DNA from: an uncultured Bacteroidota bacterium
GTDB lineage: Bacteria > Bacteroidota > Bacteroidia > Chitinophagales > LD1
Length of the DNA: 64,000 nt
Assembly (NCBI GenBank): GCA_903919075.1
Contig: CAIXGR010000047.1
Coordinates: 1-64,000 of the forward strand
Direction of reading: 5' to 3'
Part shown: positions 17,379-27,300 of the stretch, piece after piece
Numbering within the stretch: the stretch's first letter is position 1
Layout: the number at the start of each line of letters is the position of its first letter
Translations under genes and position numbers: made by a program
The notes under the pieces: model-generated
What the model saw: only the letters and a program-made list of their open reading frames with translations
Databases searched by the model: none
What the model was told of the DNA's origin: nothing

Positions 17379-18311
17379 ATGAAAACATTAATAACACGGT
17401 CAGCTTCAGGTATTGTTTTTGTGGCGCTAATGCTTGGCGGCATTTTGTGGAACCAATATTCATTTGCCCTGCTTATGAGCCTGATACTTGCCGGTGCTAT
17501 AAATGAATACTATAACATTACAGCAGCTAAACGCGAGCCAGGCAAATCACGTGCGCGCATAAAATGGTTTGTAATTATATTTAGTTTGTTGGTTTACTGG
17601 CGCTCTTTTCTACTCTCTTCTCCACCGGTAACCTCTACCACCGAAGTAAATAGCGTTCTATGGGCTTTTGTTTTGCAGGTCTTCAGATTGCGCGACGCCA
17701 ACCTGCCCATGAATGCCCTTATTCCCATATTTGCGTTTGTTCTATTTGCCTACGAGCTTTTTACCGAATCGGAAAACTCGTTTAATAATATAGGCTGGAA
17801 TTTAATTGCCATTTTTTGGATATTGGTTCCTATACTACTTACAAATAACTTGTATTTCGAAAAGGGGGGGGCTTTTTTAGTAGCTGTTTTTGTGTTGATT
17901 TGGGTGTATGATTCCGCCAGTTATGTTAGCGGTTCTTTGTTTGGTAAGCACCCCTTGTTTAAAAGAATATCGCCTAAAAAAACTATTGAGGGCTCGGTAG
18001 GAGGGGTATTGCTAACTTTAATATTTGCGTATTTTATTAACCAATGCCCTAGGCTAACCATGCTTTCAAAATTGGAGTGGATGATATTAGCTTTTGTTAT
18101 TATCGTGAGCGCCACATTTGGCGATTTGGTGGAATCGATGCTTAAAAGAAACTTGGGCATAAAGGACTCCGGAAGCATTATGCCTGGTCACGGAGGGTTT
18201 TTAGACCGTTTTGATGCCTATTTGTTCACTGTTCCATTTATAGTTGCTACTATATGGATAATCAACCAGTTGCAAAATATGATGTTGGTTTTTGACTACT
18301 TAAACAAGTAG
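17379..18311 (+). CDS. cdsA: Phosphatidate cytidylyltransferase
   Basis: CdsA makes CDP-diacylglycerol from phosphatidate and CTP in the inner membrane. The protein has about 310 residues with eight helices and the family signature near the C-terminus: SASYVSGSLFGKHP-like segment, SPKKTIEGSVGG, then GDLVESMLKRNLGIKDSGS and PGHGGFLDRFDA, which carry the metal- and CTP-binding Asp residues. The ATG at 17379 is preferred to the TTG at 17367. It lies between the CPBP protease and psd, giving two steps of phosphatidylethanolamine synthesis side by side. pssA is not seen. Confidence 0.95.
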   Translation: MKTLITRSASGIVFVALMLGGILWNQYSFALLMSLILAGAINEYYNITAAKREPGKSRARIKWFVIIFSLLVYWRSFLLSSPPVTSTTEVNSVLWAFVLQVFRLRDANLPMNALIPIFAFVLFAYELFTESENSFNNIGWNLIAIFWILVPILLTNNLYFEKGGAFLVAVFVLIWVYDSASYVSGSLFGKHPLFKRISPKKTIEGSVGGVLLTLIFAYFINQCPRLTMLSKLEWMILAFVIIVSATFGDLVESMLKRNLGIKDSGSIMPGHGGFLDRFDAYLFTVPFIVATIWIINQLQNMMLVFDYLNK

Positions 18312-18370
18312 CGGTGCATTTAAAACCTTACCCAGATTTTAACGTTTAACTTATTTAAGTAATATTCGCT

Positions 18371-18378
18371 TAACTTTG
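18371..18378 (+). promoter_or_regulatory. Putative -7 element for psd
   Basis: TAACTTTG fits TAnnTTTG exactly and lies about 29 bp before the psd start, so psd may also be transcribed apart from cdsA. Confidence 0.45.
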
Positions 18379-18406
18379 TATTCCCAATCACCCATTTAAA
18401 AATATA

Positions 18407-19087
18407 ATGAAGGGAAAAATTAAGATTCATAAAGAAGGCCACACCATCCTTCTTATTTCCGGAATTGTTCTACTACTTGCCACTTTTTGCGCAGCGGTTA
18501 TTTTTAAGAATATCGAAGTGTACTATATTACGGGAGCTGTTTCTATAGCCATTTTGTGCGCTTTTGCATTTTTCTTCCGCATTCCAACACGCAAGTTCTA
18601 CGATAATGATAATCAGATAATAGCGCCTGCTGATGGAAGGATTGTGGTAATAGAAGAAGTTCAGGAAGGCGAATACTTCGGCGATAAGCGCATACAGGTT
18701 TCTATTTTCATGAGTCCCGCCAATGTGCATGTTAACCGGAATCCCATAAGCGGTGTAGTGCGATATCAAAAATATCACCCGGGAAAATACCTTGTAGCTT
18801 GGCACCCAAAGTCTTCTGAAAAGAATGAACGCAATACTTTAGTTATTGAGCATGAAGACGGCCTCGAAATCTTAGTTCGCCAAATAGCCGGAAAGCTGGC
18901 CCGCAAAATACGCTGGTATTTAAACGAAGGCGATGAGGTTCAACAAAATGCCGAACTTGGTTTTATTAAATTTGGCTCACGAGTAGATCTTTTCTTACCT
19001 GTTGGTACTAAAATAGAAGTTGACCTGAAGCAAAAAGTAAAAGGTGGCATTACCGTAATCGGTACTCTACCCGAAGGGGATAATTAG
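18407..19087 (+). CDS. psd: Phosphatidylserine decarboxylase proenzyme, short form
   Basis: The 226-residue protein belongs to the short (archaeal-like) Psd group that makes phosphatidylethanolamine. Two helices at the N-terminus anchor it. IAPADGRIVVIEEV, IQVSIFMSPANVHVNRNPISG and the conserved HPKSSEKNERN block follow. The self-cleavage site, often LGST, reads FGSRVDLFLP here, keeping the Gly-Ser pair that yields the pyruvoyl group and small alpha chain. Length is normal for the short group. It follows cdsA by about 95 bp. Confidence 0.93.
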   Translation: MKGKIKIHKEGHTILLISGIVLLLATFCAAVIFKNIEVYYITGAVSIAILCAFAFFFRIPTRKFYDNDNQIIAPADGRIVVIEEVQEGEYFGDKRIQVSIFMSPANVHVNRNPISGVVRYQKYHPGKYLVAWHPKSSEKNERNTLVIEHEDGLEILVRQIAGKLARKIRWYLNEGDEVQQNAELGFIKFGSRVDLFLPVGTKIEVDLKQKVKGGITVIGTLPEGDN

Positions 19088-19197
19088 TAACACCCCGGTT
19101 GCTAAAAACAAACCTGTCACTAGTTTACGCTCACAATACTGTATTTAATAGACCTCTTTCACAATTCAGAAAATTCTTTTTTGTAGCAGAGCCGGTT

Positions 19198-19211
19198 CTC
19201 CCTTTAGGGAG
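19198..19211. repeat. Short hairpin element CTCCC-TTTA-GGGAG
   Basis: A 5-bp perfect stem with a TTTA loop is followed by GTTAGAGGGTGCGG. The word order (stem, then AGAGGGTG) matches the larger element at 23104-23160, so both may belong to one intergenic repeat family. Confidence 0.45.
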
Positions 19212-19276
19212 TTAGAGGGTGCGGGGCGCGGCAAAAAAGAACAACGGGGTTTAAAAAATCGAAAATACGAAACCCT

Positions 19277-21592
19277 TTATTTCTTCTGCGCTGCAACTAC
19301 CTCGTTGTATTTTTGCTTATACTCTTCCGCAAGTTTTGCATCTCCTTTATTGTGATATGAAATTGAAAGGTTCATATACGCTGCCGGGTAATTCGGATTA
19401 ATTTCCACCAGCTTTTTCGAAACTGCAATAGCCTGGTCAAATTGCTGATTCATTCCATAAGCTACACCCAAGTCTTCATAATACAACTCTGCTTTAGGGT
19501 TTAATTCTACAGCCTTAGTCAAAAACTCAATAGCCTTATTGAAGTTACCCGCCACCTTGCCAAAATTAGTTCCTATTACATAATAATCTGCCGCGTCAGG
19601 TTTCTTCAGTTCTGAACCACGTTTTAGCCAATAGTCCACCGAATCAGGTTGATTAAGTTTGGCCGATACCTGCGCCAGCATAAAGTACGACTCCGGTTGA
19701 TCCGGTTTTGCTTCGTATGCTTTCAGTAAAGCCTCTTTTGCCTTAGCTGGGGTTTTATTATCGTTATAAACTATACCCAGGTTAAACCAGGCATCATAAT
19801 ATCCACCCACGCGCGAAGCAGCCGCTTTTTCATACACCGGTATTACTTCATCTGCGTTATGGTGCCGCTTATACAATGCGTTACCCAATAATAACCAGGC
19901 ATTCGAGTGCGTATTATAAACCCTTAAAGCTTCATTAAGGTGCGCAATAGAAGAATCAAGTAGCATTTGCTTAACCGTAGTGTCGGGCAGGTTTTGTATC
20001 GCATTCAGTTCCTCCTCACTTTTACTACCACAACTCAGGTCACTAAAATATTCTTTAATTTTTCCGGTGCGTTTAAGTTCTGCAATATTATTATCCGCAG
20101 CTTTTGTCAAATCGCCACCTACCGAAGTTTGTATTTTAGCCGAGTTAGGGCTATGCTGCACATCGCGCCTAAACAATGTAAAGCTGTCCTTCCAGTCAAA
20201 GTTGCGCGAAAATGTTTTGTACGAATACAGTGATAGGATTAAAACAAAGATGGAAAGTATAACCGGTGTCGAAATTTTAAACCTGTCCTTTGACTGAATA
20301 AGCAAATAGGAGAGAAGAATACAAAAGCCCAGCGAGCTCATATAAATAAAGCGCTCATTCATCAATACGCCCACTGTAAATAACATGTTCGAAGCAATGG
20401 AAAATGTGATGAAGTAGAACAGAATAGCATAACTGGCAATGGTCTTCTTTTTAAGATTGATAAGCGCATATACTACCAGCGCCACATTAACAACAAACGA
20501 AGCAATAAATCTGAAATCGTTGAAATCAATATATGGTATCTGGTTAAAATAATAATCGTGCGTAAGCGGATGAGGAAAAATTAAAAGCTTGAAATAATAA
20601 AGAAAGGTTAGGAAGATGGTTGCATAGCGTTGCGCTGTGCTCGCCGCAAGAAAAGGGTTATTCAAAATTTCGGGCGAATCCTGTGTTAGCCCAGCCTGCG
20701 TAAACATGCTGCGCAGTATAAGAAAAACTACTACCGGTAATATATATAACCCAAGAGTAACAGCATAATCTTTCAATTTAGCCTGTGTAAAGAAATAATA
20801 CGTAAGTGGTATAATGGCAAAAAACGTAATCGCATTTTCTTTCGACATCAATGCAATGAAGTAAACAAACACCCCCCAAACTAAATGGATATATTTTTTT
20901 GTTTTTACATACTTAACTCCAGCAAGCAGCGATAGAAGAGAGAGCAGCATACACATCACTTCATCGCGCCCCTTTATATTAGCTACAGCCTCGGTATGCA
21001 TAGGGTGTGCAGCGTATAACATGGTAATTAAAAACGGCAGCGACAGATAAAAAGGTGTTCCTTTTTTTTGTGGTAAAATTTGCCGCAGCAAATAATAAAG
21101 TATTAGCCCTGTAAGTGCAAAAAGCAAAATATTAATACCATGGCTTAACATAGGTGCCAGGTAAGGGTCGTTATCGCCCATTATTACATTCTGGTCGTTT
21201 ATTTCAGCGCGTTTATCATGGCGTATTTTGCGCATTATTTCATACTCAACCGTAAGTGTGGCCATGCTTAAAGGCCGGTAACGTCCGCCGCTTACCAATC
21301 GCGCACCACGCTCGCCAAAAAAGCCTTCAAACATATCATGGCTAAAGTGGTCTTTAAGTCCCGCAAAGCCTTTTTTGGTGTATTTATTATCAGTAAGTAC
21401 AATGGTATCATCAATTGCAAACTTGTTCCAAAGCGTGTTGGAATAAAGCATACAGGTAAAAAGAAAAATAATTAAATAACCCGACCATGCAGGAAATTGT
21501 ATAGCAGGTTTAGCACCCAATACCTGTTGAACAGGCTCGGCGGCAGTTGTTACAGATGCTTGTTTTTTTGCTTTTGGATTTTGTTTAGCCAC
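19277..21592 (-). CDS. TMTC-like polytopic membrane protein with C-terminal TPR repeats
   Basis: The 771-residue protein has a short polar N-terminus, then about ten hydrophobic helices (roughly 35-470). In the first loop, NKFAIDDTIVLTDNKYTKKG gives the acidic DD motif of GT-C enzymes. HPMHTEAVANIKGRDEV is the family hallmark of TMTC/DUF1736 proteins. After the membrane part come at least five TPR units (about 545-765), for example NSAKIQTSVGGDL, AWLLLGNALYKRHHNADEV and PAAYMNLSISYHNKGDA. Animal TMTCs are O-mannosyltransferases; a bacterial protein of this type may glycosylate exported proteins, which is inference. It is transcribed alone. Confidence 0.82.
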   Translation of the reverse strand: MAKQNPKAKKQASVTTAAEPVQQVLGAKPAIQFPAWSGYLIIFLFTCMLYSNTLWNKFAIDDTIVLTDNKYTKKGFAGLKDHFSHDMFEGFFGERGARLVSGGRYRPLSMATLTVEYEIMRKIRHDKRAEINDQNVIMGDNDPYLAPMLSHGINILLFALTGLILYYLLRQILPQKKGTPFYLSLPFLITMLYAAHPMHTEAVANIKGRDEVMCMLLSLLSLLAGVKYVKTKKYIHLVWGVFVYFIALMSKENAITFFAIIPLTYYFFTQAKLKDYAVTLGLYILPVVVFLILRSMFTQAGLTQDSPEILNNPFLAASTAQRYATIFLTFLYYFKLLIFPHPLTHDYYFNQIPYIDFNDFRFIASFVVNVALVVYALINLKKKTIASYAILFYFITFSIASNMLFTVGVLMNERFIYMSSLGFCILLSYLLIQSKDRFKISTPVILSIFVLILSLYSYKTFSRNFDWKDSFTLFRRDVQHSPNSAKIQTSVGGDLTKAADNNIAELKRTGKIKEYFSDLSCGSKSEEELNAIQNLPDTTVKQMLLDSSIAHLNEALRVYNTHSNAWLLLGNALYKRHHNADEVIPVYEKAAASRVGGYYDAWFNLGIVYNDNKTPAKAKEALLKAYEAKPDQPESYFMLAQVSAKLNQPDSVDYWLKRGSELKKPDAADYYVIGTNFGKVAGNFNKAIEFLTKAVELNPKAELYYEDLGVAYGMNQQFDQAIAVSKKLVEINPNYPAAYMNLSISYHNKGDAKLAEEYKQKYNEVVAAQKK

Positions 21593-21688
21593 TATAGTTG
21601 GAATTTGTGTGCCAAAATAAAAAAAATAAGGATGTAATAGTCATTGGCGCGCAAGCGATTGAAGATGCTTTAGTGTTTAACAGTAAAG

Positions 21689-22132
21689 CTAATTCACAAT
21701 AAACTCAATTACCGATACATATTGAATGTTAGAACCCGCAGCAAGCGTAGTGCCTGCCGGTAGCCACATAGGCAGCAGTTCGCCGTTTACATTGACAAAA
21801 TTATAGTTACCGTTGTCGTAGCCGTTATACCCAAATGCGGTTTCAACTCGCGTCAAATAGATAATGTTGGAGTTGACGTATATTTCAAATGCCCCCATAG
21901 GCATGGGACTGCCGTTACTGGCGCTTACGTTTTGCTGCACGTTGGCACTGGGAAGTACGGACACCACTTTCCAAACACAATCCACCCCATTGTTGCTGGC
22001 AGCTGCCGGCACCGTGCCGCCGCCACTCGATATAAGTAGCGTGCGGCTATATTGTAAAGTGTGTGGGGTTTGCTGCGCATTCAGTGCAAAACCAATAATT
22101 AAAACAGCGATTGAAATCATACTTTTCTTCAT
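21689..22132 (-). CDS. Exported protein of unknown function
   Basis: The 147-residue protein has a signal peptide (MKKSMISIAVLIIGFALNAQ) and then about 127 residues rich in Asn, Gly, Val and Tyr. This composition suggests a beta-sandwich; LPMWLPAGTTLAAGSNIQYVSVIEF at the end looks like paired strands. There are no Cys pairs, lipobox or T9SS tail. Such small exported beta proteins occur next to surface proteins in Bacteroidota, but I recognise no family. It stands alone between the TMTC-like gene and the YdjM-like gene. Confidence 0.6.
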   Translation of the reverse strand: MKKSMISIAVLIIGFALNAQQTPHTLQYSRTLLISSGGGTVPAAASNNGVDCVWKVVSVLPSANVQQNVSASNGSPMPMGAFEIYVNSNIIYLTRVETAFGYNGYDNGNYNFVNVNGELLPMWLPAGTTLAAGSNIQYVSVIEFIVN

Positions 22133-22209
22133 AGCTGGTAAGTTTATTTTATAAAACGTCAGTTCTTAGTAAATATAGGGAAATGATCTAGTGTTTTAGA
22201 AACAACTTT

Positions 22210-22755
22210 TTATCTCTTTGCCTGTAATCTCTTTACTCCCTCCCCAATCCCCATCACAATAAATGATGGAATCCAAACCCATACAAACTCGCTCTTCAAG
22301 ACCTCCCATCCCCGGTAAGTAAAAAACTTAGCTATGCTTATGGGCGAAACCCTGATAGGCCTGAAATCAAAAAAATAGCGGGTATTATCAAAAGGCGCAG
22401 AAAAAGCTACACCCTTCCCGCCACTGGTCATAGCATCAAGTATAGGGTGCGAAGCCGTAACAATAAAAAAGAGAAGAAATAGCATTAACCACTGGCGGCT
22501 AAATTTCTTTTCAGCCCTATAAAAAATCAACAACACCACAAAAGATAACAAAGCCGCAAAAAAGAAAGAATGTGTAATTCCTCGGTGCCCCCACATCGAT
22601 TCATAAGGTACACCCAGGTTATAACCTATTGCATCAGCATCCGGTATGGCAGCGCATACCATTGCCAGTAGCCAAAATTTGACCCCCGTTTTTTTAATAA
22701 ACGAAATTTTACCCAAAGCAACTCCTGCTATAGCATGCGAAAACGCTGATGGCAT
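22210..22755 (-). CDS. YdjM/DUF457-type inner-membrane metal-dependent hydrolase
   Basis: The 181-residue protein begins MPSAFSHAIAGVALGKI and has IPDADAIGYNLGV, WGHRGITHSFFFA and ASHPILDAMTSGGKG. These are the conserved His and Asp patches of the LexA-regulated YdjM family, placed between four to five helices. Family members are predicted metal-dependent membrane hydrolases, and E. coli YdjM is SOS-induced, but the substrate is unknown. Whether it is damage-regulated here cannot be told: no LexA box was recognised upstream. Confidence 0.85.
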   Translation of the reverse strand: MPSAFSHAIAGVALGKISFIKKTGVKFWLLAMVCAAIPDADAIGYNLGVPYESMWGHRGITHSFFFAALLSFVVLLIFYRAEKKFSRQWLMLFLLFFIVTASHPILDAMTSGGKGVAFSAPFDNTRYFFDFRPIRVSPISIAKFFTYRGWEVLKSEFVWVWIPSFIVMGIGEGVKRLQAKR

Positions 22756-23158
22756 AATTTTAAAATGTGATTTTACAGCTAATGTAACCTAAAAAGTGAA
22801 TGTATCTTTTAATGCGATTTTTTCAAAAAATGCCCTTCATGAAAATGCCGTCAAGAAATTTTCTCGAAGCAGAGCAAGAGAACAAAACGCTGTTCGAGCA
22901 CAACCAACGTTATAAATATTATACGAAGTAAAAGGCGAGTTCGTTTTGTTGCGCGTAGGGAGAAAATTTTAGGCCCTTTTCATGTCCAGGCTTGATTTTT
23001 GCTGCTTTTTATCAAGAAAAAGTAGGAGTAATATTTTTTTGAAAAGCAAAAATAATTTTCAAAACCATACCCCCTTTCGGTTAGCTCAATCTCTCATTAT
23101 ATTCTCCTCCAAAGGAGGAGAATCTTGAACCCTCTCCGAAGGAGAGGGCAGGGTGAGG
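22756..23158. other. Long intergenic region with coding-like remnant and hairpin pair
   Basis: No intact gene is seen in about 400 bp. The part from about 22840 to 23040 reads like a decayed coding sequence (for example a plus-strand run giving FLEAEQENKTLFEHNQ-like residues broken by stops), or an intergenic repeat. From 23104 two perfect hairpins follow each other. The region separates the YdjM-like gene from the end of dprA. Confidence 0.5.
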
Positions 23159-23160
23159 TT
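23104..23160. repeat. Double hairpin element ahead of dprA end
   Basis: CTCCTCC-AAA-GGAGGAG (7-bp stem) is followed after 9 nt by CCCTCTCC-GAA-GGAGAGGG (8-bp stem) and then CAGGGTGAGG. Both stems are perfect. The element overlaps the very end of dprA and may also serve as a bidirectional transcript end, though no T-run is present. Confidence 0.7.
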
Positions 23161-24277
23161 ATATTAATTTATAACGTTTCCCCGGCAACGAAACTATAAG
23201 CCCATTCATTTCCATTTCAAGCAATGTGCCTGCCAGTATACTGGTGTTCATACCGGTTTCTAAAACCAATTTGTCAATTTCAAGCTCGCCTTTTTCATCA
23301 AGCATAGTATGTATTTTTCTTTCCTCTTCACTTAAATTCAAAGCCAATTGCCGTTGTGGTTTTTTCGTTTTTCCTTCGCCTTCTTTTGTTGCCCACCCCA
23401 TAGCTTCCAGTAAATCATTTCCGGTTTCAATCATGGCAGCCTTATGCGTTTTAAGCAAAAAATTGCAACCGGTGCTCATTTTATCAATCGTTCTTCCCGG
23501 TGTAGCAAAAACTTCTCTGTTATACGAATTTGCAATGTTAGCAGTAATCACAGCACCACCCTTTATACCCGATTCTATCACCACCACCGCATCGCACATC
23601 CCCGCAATAATCCTGTTCCTTTCCGGAAAATTATGCAAAATCATCGTGTCTATCGATTTATATTCCGTAAGCAGTCCGCCTTGTAGCACCATTTTTTTAG
23701 CTACCGGTTTGTGCTCCGGCGGGTAAATGGTATTTAATCCGTGGCCCAATACACCAATAGTTTTTAAATTATTTTCAAGCGCTGCGCTGTGTGCCGCCAC
23801 ATCAATACCATAAGCCAAACCGCTTATAATAAGAATATCCTGTGCTGCAAGGTCACTTACTATTTTCTTAGTTAATTCTTTTCCATATTCAGTCGCTTTT
23901 CTGGTGCCTACAATGCCAACAGTTTTTGCAGCATTCAAATCTGCAGTGCCTCGGTAAAAAATAAGTATGGGGCTATCGGCACAAAGTTTTAACCGGTGCG
24001 GGTAATCTTCATCCGTAAAAAACAGTGGTGTAATTTTATACTCATCAATAAACTTCAATTCCTTCTCCGCATCTTTCAATACTTCAGCCTTTACTATGGC
24101 TTCAGCCCGCTCTTCACCTATCAATGGAATTTTAAGCAGCTTTTGTTTCGGCGTTTTAAAAACAGCCTCACAACTACCACAATAAGCAAGCAAATTTTTA
24201 GCTAATACACTACCAATATTTGGTAGCATAGTAAGCCCTATTTGATATAACAGCTGATTTGAATTACTTTTCGACAA
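23159..24277 (-). CDS. dprA: DNA-processing protein DprA
   Basis: DprA protects incoming single-stranded DNA and loads RecA during natural transformation. The 372-residue protein has an N-terminal helical (HhH-like) part: MLPNIGSVLAKNLLAYCG and IPLIGEERAEAIV. The Rossmann core follows with VGIVGTRKATEYGKELT, ISGLAYGIDVAAHSAAL, GVLGHGLNTIYPPEH and FPERNRIIAGMCDAVVVIE-type motifs. The C-terminal part (EERKIHTMLDEKGELEIDKL) is the winged-helix DML1-like domain. Length is normal. It is divergent from the M1 peptidase gene. Confidence 0.95.
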   Translation of the reverse strand: MSKSNSNQLLYQIGLTMLPNIGSVLAKNLLAYCGSCEAVFKTPKQKLLKIPLIGEERAEAIVKAEVLKDAEKELKFIDEYKITPLFFTDEDYPHRLKLCADSPILIFYRGTADLNAAKTVGIVGTRKATEYGKELTKKIVSDLAAQDILIISGLAYGIDVAAHSAALENNLKTIGVLGHGLNTIYPPEHKPVAKKMVLQGGLLTEYKSIDTMILHNFPERNRIIAGMCDAVVVIESGIKGGAVITANIANSYNREVFATPGRTIDKMSTGCNFLLKTHKAAMIETGNDLLEAMGWATKEGEGKTKKPQRQLALNLSEEERKIHTMLDEKGELEIDKLVLETGMNTSILAGTLLEMEMNGLIVSLPGKRYKLI

Positions 24278-24334
24278 AAGATATTTATTTTGAGGTTGTC
24301 AAATTTATAAAAGCGCAGCAATTATACTTTATTA

Positions 24335-27300
24335 ATGCTAAAAAAAATTATACTTCTTTTTTCTCTCCTTTTTCAACTGTGTGCAGTTTACCCGCAAACC
24401 TACACTGATAAAGGCCCGGAAAATAAATTTCAGTCAGCACAAAATCCCCTGTATTGGAAAAATAAAATGCCCTTTCCCGGCTACTGGCAGCAAGATGTGC
24501 ATTATAAAATAAAAGCAAATCTCGACGATAGCCTCAATATTATTACCGCCGAAGAGCAACTTACTTATACCAATAATTCGCCCGATACGCTCTCCTTCGT
24601 ATATTTCAACCTGTATCAAAACGCCTTTCAACCCGGCTCCTATTTAGATAACCTGCAACGCAACAATGGTGCACCACCTACTTACGGCAAATACGAACGC
24701 GCCAAAAAAAATATTTTGATTGATGAAATAAAAAGCGGTAACGATACGCTGCGCACGCTACTCGATAATACTGTTCTAAAAGTATTTTTAGATAACCCCA
24801 TGCCACCAGGAACAAAGAAAAGCTTCAATATAAAATTCCGCACCTTTTACGATTCAGGCTCAATACGCAGGCGTATGAAAAAATACAAAGCCTGGAAGTT
24901 TACCCATTACAACGGCTGCCAATGGTATCCTAAAATTTGTGTGTACGACCGCAAAAGTGGTTGGAACACCGACCAGCATTTAAACCGCGAATTTTACGGC
25001 GATTTCGGAACCTTTGATGTGGAACTTACTTTTGCATCTAATTATATTGTTGAAGCCACCGGTGTATTACAAAATGAAAGTGAAGTGCTACCCGATACTT
25101 TAAAGAAGAAACTCGACATCTATAATTTTAAAGATAAAAAGTGGGATGAAAAACCTTCAATCATTATTCCAAAGGTTAAGGGCGAAACCAAAACCTGGAA
25201 ATACCACGCAGAAAATGTTCACGACTTTGCATTCACCGCCGATCCTACCTATCGTATTCACGACACAATAATTTATCCTGATAGATTGGTGGGTAAAGGA
25301 AACGGAAGGGGCGAAGGGGTTAGATGTGTTGCCATTGTGCAAGAGCCGCACGCATCAGGCTGGCAAAACGCATCCGATTATCTGGCAAAAATAATTTCTG
25401 TTTTCAGTAAAGATTTTGGAGTATTCGAATACCCCAAAATTGTAATTGCCGACGCTGCCGATGGCATGGAATACCCCATGCTTACACTTGATGGTGGACG
25501 GGATAAAGAATATCATAATTTATTGATTCACGAAGTAGGCCATAATTGGTTTTACGGCATGTTGGGCAACAACGAAACCTACCGGGCCATGATGGATGAA
25601 GGTTTCACCCAATTTTTAACCGTATGGGGAATGGAAGCTATTGATGGAAAAAATATCCCCATTGATTCTATCAGCAAAAAGAAATGGTATTTCCGCAAAT
25701 TTTACGAACCGGTGAACGCCCGCGATAGTAAATGTTATTACGGTTATTTGCGAGATGCATTACAGTTTAACGACGAGCCGCTCAATACCCATTCCGATGG
25801 TTTTAACGGCGCGCTGGGTCAAGGTGGCGGCTATGGGCATGTATATTTTAAAACTGCAACTATGCTGTATAACCTGCAGTATGTTTTAGGCGATTCTCTT
25901 TTCGCAGCCGCCATGAAACATTACGTAGCACAATGGAAATTCGCCCACCCTTACCCCGAAGATTTTCGCAACTCTGTTATTCAATTTACACACGTTGATT
26001 TGAATTGGTTTTTTGATGAGTGGATGGAAACCACAAAAAATATCGATTACAAAATTGGCTGCATTAAAAAAGGAACAGAAAAAAATCAATATACCATTAA
26101 GCTGAAACGCAATGGCAGAATGCAAATGCCAATCGACCTTCAGGTCATTTCGAAAAAAGATTCAGTATACAATTATCATATTCCAAATACCTGGTTTCAA
26201 AAAAATGTTTCTAAAGATTCCGGTGCAACAGCTATTTTGCCCAAATGGTATGGCTGGGATAAACTACAACCTACCTATAGCGCAACTGTAACCGTTCCTG
26301 GGGGAATTAAAAACGTAATTATCGACCCCACCAATAGGCTGGCCGATATCAATATGCTCAACAACCGAAAAAAAAGGAAAACTGAGTTCCGTTTCGATTC
26401 ACACATTTATCCTTTCCCATCATGGGAAAAATACCGCCTGTATATGCGCCCCGATATTTGGTGGAATGCTTATGATGGATTTAAAGTAGGTTTTAATTTG
26501 AATGGAAACTATATGTCTGTAAAACATAATTTTTCTTTCACCGCGTGGCTCAATACTCATCTGGCACAAGGCGGTGCCGGTTATAATCTCGATGCGGGAA
26601 AAAATAAAGATGCAGGATGGTTCAGCTACAAGTTCGATTATTCCGATGCAATTGATAAGGTAATTAAAAAAGGCACTATCTATTTTCATAGCCAATGGTT
26701 AGATGGTAATGAAATGTACAAGCTCGGCCTTACCAAATCGTTCCCAAAAAACATTTCTGTTGATATTAACGTAAAAGCTTTCACCCGCCTAAAAAATAGC
26801 TGGCGCAACTACTTACTATACCCAGCCGAATGGGATGCAATCTGGTCAAACGGTGAAAAAATGAACATGTCTATAAATCTTTCACTTACATACAATTATA
26901 CACAGCAAAAAGTCAGTGGCTTCATAACTACACATTTGCGTTCGGGGGCTTTAGGTAATTCATTTAATTACAATTATTTGGAAGGCACGTCGGTATTTAG
27001 GGCAATTGTGGCCAAATTAGATTTTCGCACTAGGTTATACGCCAGAATTGGTATGGGAAGCAACGCACCAACCGAAAGTTTGCTCTATTTTGCGGGAGGC
27101 AACCCCGAAGAGATGATGGATAGTAAGTATTACCGGGCCGCAGGATTTTTTCCTCAAAGTTGGGCAACCAGCTATAGCAATGATGTAAACCACCTTCAAT
27201 TTGGCGGTGGTTTAAACATGCGTGGCTATGCCGGATATGTAATGGTTGAAAAGGACAAAAACGGAGTGATAATGTTGGCCTATAAAGGCCCATCAGGTTT

